Of a stretch of DNA of 7,563 nucleotides, positions 4,905-7,563 are shown one piece after another. Position numbers and translations under genes: made by a program. The stretch's first letter is position 1. Each line of letters opens with the position of its first letter. Origin of the DNA: CAZVCJ01 sp964625745. GTDB lineage: Bacteria; Chloroflexota; Anaerolineae; VGOG01. The notes under the pieces were generated by a model. It did no database searches, was not told where the DNA came from, and was given only the letters and a program-made list of their open reading frames with translations. The DNA lies in assembly GCA_964625745.1 (NCBI GenBank), contig CAZVCJ010000189.1, positions 1 through 7,563 on the forward strand. The letters run 5' to 3'.

Positions 4905-5966
4905 ATGACTAACTATTTAATACGACGGTCACTATCCATGTTGATAGTATTGCTCATCTCCACGATGGCCATCTTTGCTCTGCTCACCGCTGCGCCGGGG
5001 GGACCTCTGGATGGGCTTAGGATGAGATCCTCCTCGGCCCGAGACCGGGTGAGCACGGAGGATATCAAGCGGTTGGAAAAGATGCTGGGCCTGGACAAGC
5101 CGGCTTATCTGCGCTACGTTGTCTGGTTGCTGGGCGACGATTGGCTGTCCGGCGATCTAAAGGGCGAGCGCCATGGAGTATTGCGCGGCGATTGGGGCGA
5201 ATCGTGGAAGGTGGCCCAATCGCAAGAGGTGATGATGTTGATCAAAAGCCGGCTGCCGAATACGCTGATCTTGATGGGCACCAGCCTGCTTTTGTCGCTG
5301 GCAGTGGCGATCCCCATCGGCATATTTTCGGCTGTCAAACAGTACTCCAAGCTGGATTACGTGGTCACCATGGGGTCCTTTGTAGGCCTGTCCATGCCGG
5401 TCTTCTGGTTCGGCATCATGCTGATCCTCGTTTTTGCGTTGAAGTTCAAGGAATGGGGCCTGCCATACCTGCCGACCGGGGGCGTGGCCGCAGTCCGCAC
5501 GTACGTAATCCCAGGATTAGGCACCGTTCAGCCCGGCACTCTTTTGGACCGTGTCTTGCACCTGCTCATGCCCACCGTGGTGCTTAGCCTACTATACATG
5601 GCCAGTTGGAGCCGCTTCACGCGGGCCAGCATGCTGGAGGTGTTGCGGCAAGATTACGTTCGCACGGCGCGGGCAAAAGGGCTGATCGAGCGCATCGTGA
5701 TCACCAAGCACGCCCTGCGCAACGCCCTCATCCCCGTCATCACCATTATCGCTTTACAATTGCCGGGGCTATTCACCGGGGCCATCATGACCGAGACGGT
5801 CTTCGCCTATACGGGAATGGGGCGCTTGTACTACGATAGCATGACCCAGAGCGATTGGCCGATCGTGATGGTCATTTTGTTCATCACGGCGATACTGTAC
5901 GTGCTTTCCAGCCTGGTGGCCGACGTGACCTACGCTGTGATTGATCCGCGTATTCAGTACAGCTAG
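4905..5966 (+). CDS. ABC importer permease, DppB/OppB-like
   Basis: This 353-residue integral membrane protein forms one half of the importer channel with the DppC-like permease. The first membrane helix spans about residues 9-30 and is followed by APGGPLDGL, a conserved family feature. A periplasmic region (about 38-105) precedes the remaining helices. The cytoplasmic EAA loop that docks the ATPase is DYVRTARAKGLIERIVITKHALRNALIP (from 250, invariant-type Gly at 259), and the C-terminus ends YAVIDPRIQYS as expected for the class. The periplasmic stretch with DWLSGDLKGERHGVLRGDWG is slightly longer than in typical DppB. The ATG at 4905 is preferred, with GAGG five bases upstream. An upstream in-frame TTG at 4869 lies inside the hairpin and has no ribosome binding site. 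Second gene of the operon, 88 bp after the binding-protein gene. Confidence 0.94.
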   Translation: MTNYLIRRSLSMLIVLLISTMAIFALLTAAPGGPLDGLRMRSSSARDRVSTEDIKRLEKMLGLDKPAYLRYVVWLLGDDWLSGDLKGERHGVLRGDWGESWKVAQSQEVMMLIKSRLPNTLILMGTSLLLSLAVAIPIGIFSAVKQYSKLDYVVTMGSFVGLSMPVFWFGIMLILVFALKFKEWGLPYLPTGGVAAVRTYVIPGLGTVQPGTLLDRVLHLLMPTVVLSLLYMASWSRFTRASMLEVLRQDYVRTARAKGLIERIVITKHALRNALIPVITIIALQLPGLFTGAIMTETVFAYTGMGRLYYDSMTQSDWPIVMVILFITAILYVLSSLVADVTYAVIDPRIQYS

Positions 5967-5983
5967 ACTGCTCCGCGTAGCTG
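5960..5983 (+). promoter_or_regulatory. Small inverted repeat across the first permease stop codon
   Basis: CAGCTA (5960-5965) and TAGCTG (5978-5983) can pair over a 12-nt loop. The 5' arm includes part of the TAG stop. Six base pairs with no T-run are too few to call a terminator, so it may be chance. Confidence 0.2.
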
Positions 5984-6023
5984 CATTTGCTTGCTCCGCC
6001 GTACCTCCCCGTGGGGTCCGAGC

Positions 6024-6047
6024 GCAACACAAACGAAAGTAAGGAGG
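6024..6047 (+). repeat. Translation-initiation block, copy B (second permease)
   Basis: This is the second copy of the 24-nt block seen before the binding-protein gene (2838-2861). The two differ only at positions 12 (A/G) and 16 (T/G). AGGAGG is again exactly 5 nt before the ATG. The sequence upstream of the block is unrelated between the two sites, so the shared unit is limited to the initiation region. Confidence 0.75.
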
Positions 6048-6052
6048 GAATA

Positions 6053-6946
6053 ATGGCCGTAGCAGAATTGGAAATAGGCCCAGAAGAACTGTTGACCACG
6101 GAAGAGATGAGCCAACTGGCCGTGGTTTGGCAGCGCTTCCGAAAGCATAAACTGGCGGTGGTGAGCCTGTTTCTTATCGTCTTTCTCTTGGCGGTAGCCC
6201 TCCTGGCCCCGTGGATCATGCCCTATCCTTACCAGGAGATTGATGTGCCCAATGCCTTTGCCACGCCATCGGCCGAGCACTGGCTGGGAACCGACCAGTT
6301 GGGCCGGGATATCTTGTCGCGATTGATGTGGGGAACACGCATCTCGCTGTACGTGGGTATCGTTGCCACGTTGCTGGGCAATTCTGTCGGCATTTTTGTG
6401 GGCGCCATCTCGGGCTATTATGGCCGATGGGTGGACATGCTCCTGATGCGCCTGACTGACTTCTTCCTGACCCTGCCCTCGTTGCCGTTGTTGCTGGTGC
6501 TGTCGGTCATCCTCAACGCTTCCGTGGACGTTGTGATCATCATTCTGGCTTCGTTGGGCTGGATGCAAGCGGCCCGTTTGGTGCGGGGTGTAGTGCTGTC
6601 GCTGCGGGAACAGGAGTTCATCGAGGCTTCCCACGCCCTGGGCATGTCGGACTGGAAGATCATCACGCGGCACATGATCCCCAATTCCATGGCGCCCATC
6701 ATTGTCAACATCACTCTGGGTACCGGCACCACTATCATCGTCGAGGCAGCTCTCAGTTTCCTCGGCTTTGGGGTTCGACCGCCGATACCCAGTTGGGGCA
6801 ACATGCTCAACCGAGTGCAAGACTATGTCTTGATGAACCCTCTCCTGGCCGTGTATCCTGGCCTGTGCATTTTCTTGACCGTGCTCGCTTTCAACTTCAT
6901 GGGCGATGGTCTGCGCGATGCCCTCGACCCTCGCCTCAAGATGTGA
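6053..6946 (+). CDS. ABC importer permease, DppC/OppC-like
   Basis: The 297-residue integral membrane protein pairs with the DppB-like permease. A cytoplasmic N-terminal tail (1-32, acidic then WQRFRKHK) leads into the first helix (about 34-52). The class signature HWLGTDQLGRDILSRLMWG starts at residue 76. The EAA loop for ATPase contact reads EFIEASHALGMSDWKIITRHMIPN (188 onward, Gly at 197). EAALSFLGFGVRPPIPSWG and the ending GDGLRDALDPRLK are also standard for DppC. The ATG at 6053 is set by AGGAGG 5 nt upstream; the in-frame TTG at 5987 lacks a ribosome binding site and would add a non-conserved tail. It follows the first permease by 86 bp and precedes the unknown membrane protein by 20 bp. 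Confidence 0.95.
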   Translation: MAVAELEIGPEELLTTEEMSQLAVVWQRFRKHKLAVVSLFLIVFLLAVALLAPWIMPYPYQEIDVPNAFATPSAEHWLGTDQLGRDILSRLMWGTRISLYVGIVATLLGNSVGIFVGAISGYYGRWVDMLLMRLTDFFLTLPSLPLLLVLSVILNASVDVVIIILASLGWMQAARLVRGVVLSLREQEFIEASHALGMSDWKIITRHMIPNSMAPIIVNITLGTGTTIIVEAALSFLGFGVRPPIPSWGNMLNRVQDYVLMNPLLAVYPGLCIFLTVLAFNFMGDGLRDALDPRLKM

Positions 6947-6966
6947 TTGATGCGGGACACAGAGAG

Positions 6967-7476
6967 ATGAAACAAAACTTTAATTTGCGCGGCTTTGCCC
7001 TGATCCTGTTGCTGACCATCGCTGCCCTGGTGTACCTTACACCCGTCATGCTGACGGGCAATTTTCTGTGGTTTATACCCGTTTTCGACACTGAAGCAGA
7101 GAGAATCATCGTCTATCGAGGCGGTGAGCAGATCACCCTATATCCCGATGACCCCGGCTTTGACGAAGTAAACACTGCTTGCAACGCGCTTATCTCCAAG
7201 ATCGAGGCCGTTTACGCCACTTTTGGCATCTCGGATAGCGGTCTGGAGCAACTGCGCGCGCAAGGCACAGCCGTAGAGTTGTTCTACGCCGAGCCCCTCG
7301 ATTTCCCCAGTCCGGTGAATCTGGGTGGCCCCAACCAATTGTTGTTCCCATTGAGCGAATATTATGTTGAAAACCCCGTGGCAATACGGGGGTTCGACGG
7401 AGAATATTGGGGTGCAGCCTTGCGGGTGGGTGACCTGAAAGAGCTGCAGGCCGTGGTGGCTGCGCTGGAACACTGA
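6967..7476 (+). CDS. Single-pass membrane protein of unknown function in the importer operon
   Basis: The 169-residue protein has a short basic N-terminus (MKQNFNLRG), one hydrophobic helix (about 9-29, GFALILLLTIAALVYLTPVML) and an outside domain of about 135 residues. No lipobox or clear signal-peptidase site is seen, so it is probably anchored by an uncleaved helix. The outer domain looks folded, with alternating strands and helices (ERIIVYRGGEQITLYPDD, a helix over NTACNALISKIEAVYA, then VELFYAEPLDF and LLFPLSEYYV) and ends in an amphipathic helix. I recognise no named domain or catalytic motif. It starts 20 nt after the DppC-like gene, so it is almost surely co-transcribed. Its ribosome binding site is poor (AGAGAG directly before the ATG), suggesting coupling to the permease. 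A GTG at 6943, overlapping the permease stop, is an alternative start. A role in assembly or sensing for the importer is only a guess. Confidence 0.8.
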   Translation: MKQNFNLRGFALILLLTIAALVYLTPVMLTGNFLWFIPVFDTEAERIIVYRGGEQITLYPDDPGFDEVNTACNALISKIEAVYATFGISDSGLEQLRAQGTAVELFYAEPLDFPSPVNLGGPNQLLFPLSEYYVENPVAIRGFDGEYWGAALRVGDLKELQAVVAALEH

Positions 7477-7556
7477 TGGTGGGGCGGGTTCTGGCGTCAG
7501 GGCAGCGTGTCTCTTGAAAACTCCTCGAGATATTGACCTCCATTGGGTCCATTGAG

Positions 7557-7563
7557 AAAGGAG
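7557..7563 (+). promoter_or_regulatory. Ribosome binding site of a gene beyond the right edge
   Basis: AAAGGAG ends the window, 81 bp after the previous stop codon and with no terminator in between. A start codon would be expected within about ten bases outside. Given the operon, the next gene is plausibly one of the importer ATPases (DppD/DppF type), but nothing of it is visible. Confidence 0.4.

Noticed and set aside
5987..6052. TTG start giving a 22-residue extension of the DppC-like permease
   Set aside because: There is no ribosome binding site for it, while the ATG at 6053 has AGGAGG at 5 nt.

Overview
The window looks like a bacterial chromosome fragment, most likely from a Chloroflexota (Anaerolineae-like) organism or an uncultivated relative. 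The main clue is the solute-binding lipoprotein at 2867-4816. Between its lipid-anchored N-terminus and its binding domain it carries a long Val/Glu/Lys repeat linker, a style I associate with Chloroflexota binding proteins. Gene starts use strong AGGAGG-type ribosome binding sites and the promoters are sigma-70-like. The taxonomic call is an inference from style, not from a marker gene.

Left half (1-2483, minus strand): three genes read leftward from about 2520. In transcription order they are a 12-TM-type MFS exporter (1254-2483), a small Rossmann-fold protein of the SLOG/LOG-like TIGR00725 type (559-1092), and a 167-residue alpha-toroid (squalene-cyclase/prenyltransferase-repeat) protein (49-552). 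The last two are tightly coupled: the AGGAGGTGA ribosome binding site of the last gene is the Arg-Arg-stop ending of the gene before it. A 161-bp gap between the MFS gene and the SLOG gene may hold the eroded 3' end of another gene.

Centre (2484-2866): a 383-bp gene-free divergent control region. It holds two candidate leftward promoters and one strong rightward promoter (TTGACA, 18-bp spacer, extended TACAAT). The -35 boxes of one leftward and the rightward promoter overlap. The rightward transcript would start near 2637 and carry a leader of about 230 nt. The leader has a clear imperfect hairpin capped by UUCG (2691-2728), a weaker hairpin before it, and several short upstream ORFs with good ribosome binding sites.

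Right half (2867-7563, plus strand): a peptide/nickel-type (Dpp/Opp class) ABC importer operon with a family-5 solute-binding lipoprotein, a DppB-like permease (4905-5966) and a DppC-like permease (6053-6946). These are followed by a small single-pass membrane protein of unknown function (6967-7476). The ATPase genes needed to complete the importer are not in the window. The window ends on a ribosome binding site (AAAGGAG), so another gene, plausibly an ATPase, should start just past the right edge. A 13-bp hairpin with a GUGA loop lies between the binding-protein gene and the first permease and probably helps keep binding protein in excess over permease. The binding-protein gene and the second permease share an almost identical 24-nt translation-initiation block.

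I see no RNA gene, CRISPR array, insertion sequence, attachment site or replication origin. The gene content is ordinary. The unusual parts are the structured leader, the duplicated initiation block, the unknown membrane protein in the importer operon, and the short alpha-toroid gene whose frame stays open after its stop codon.
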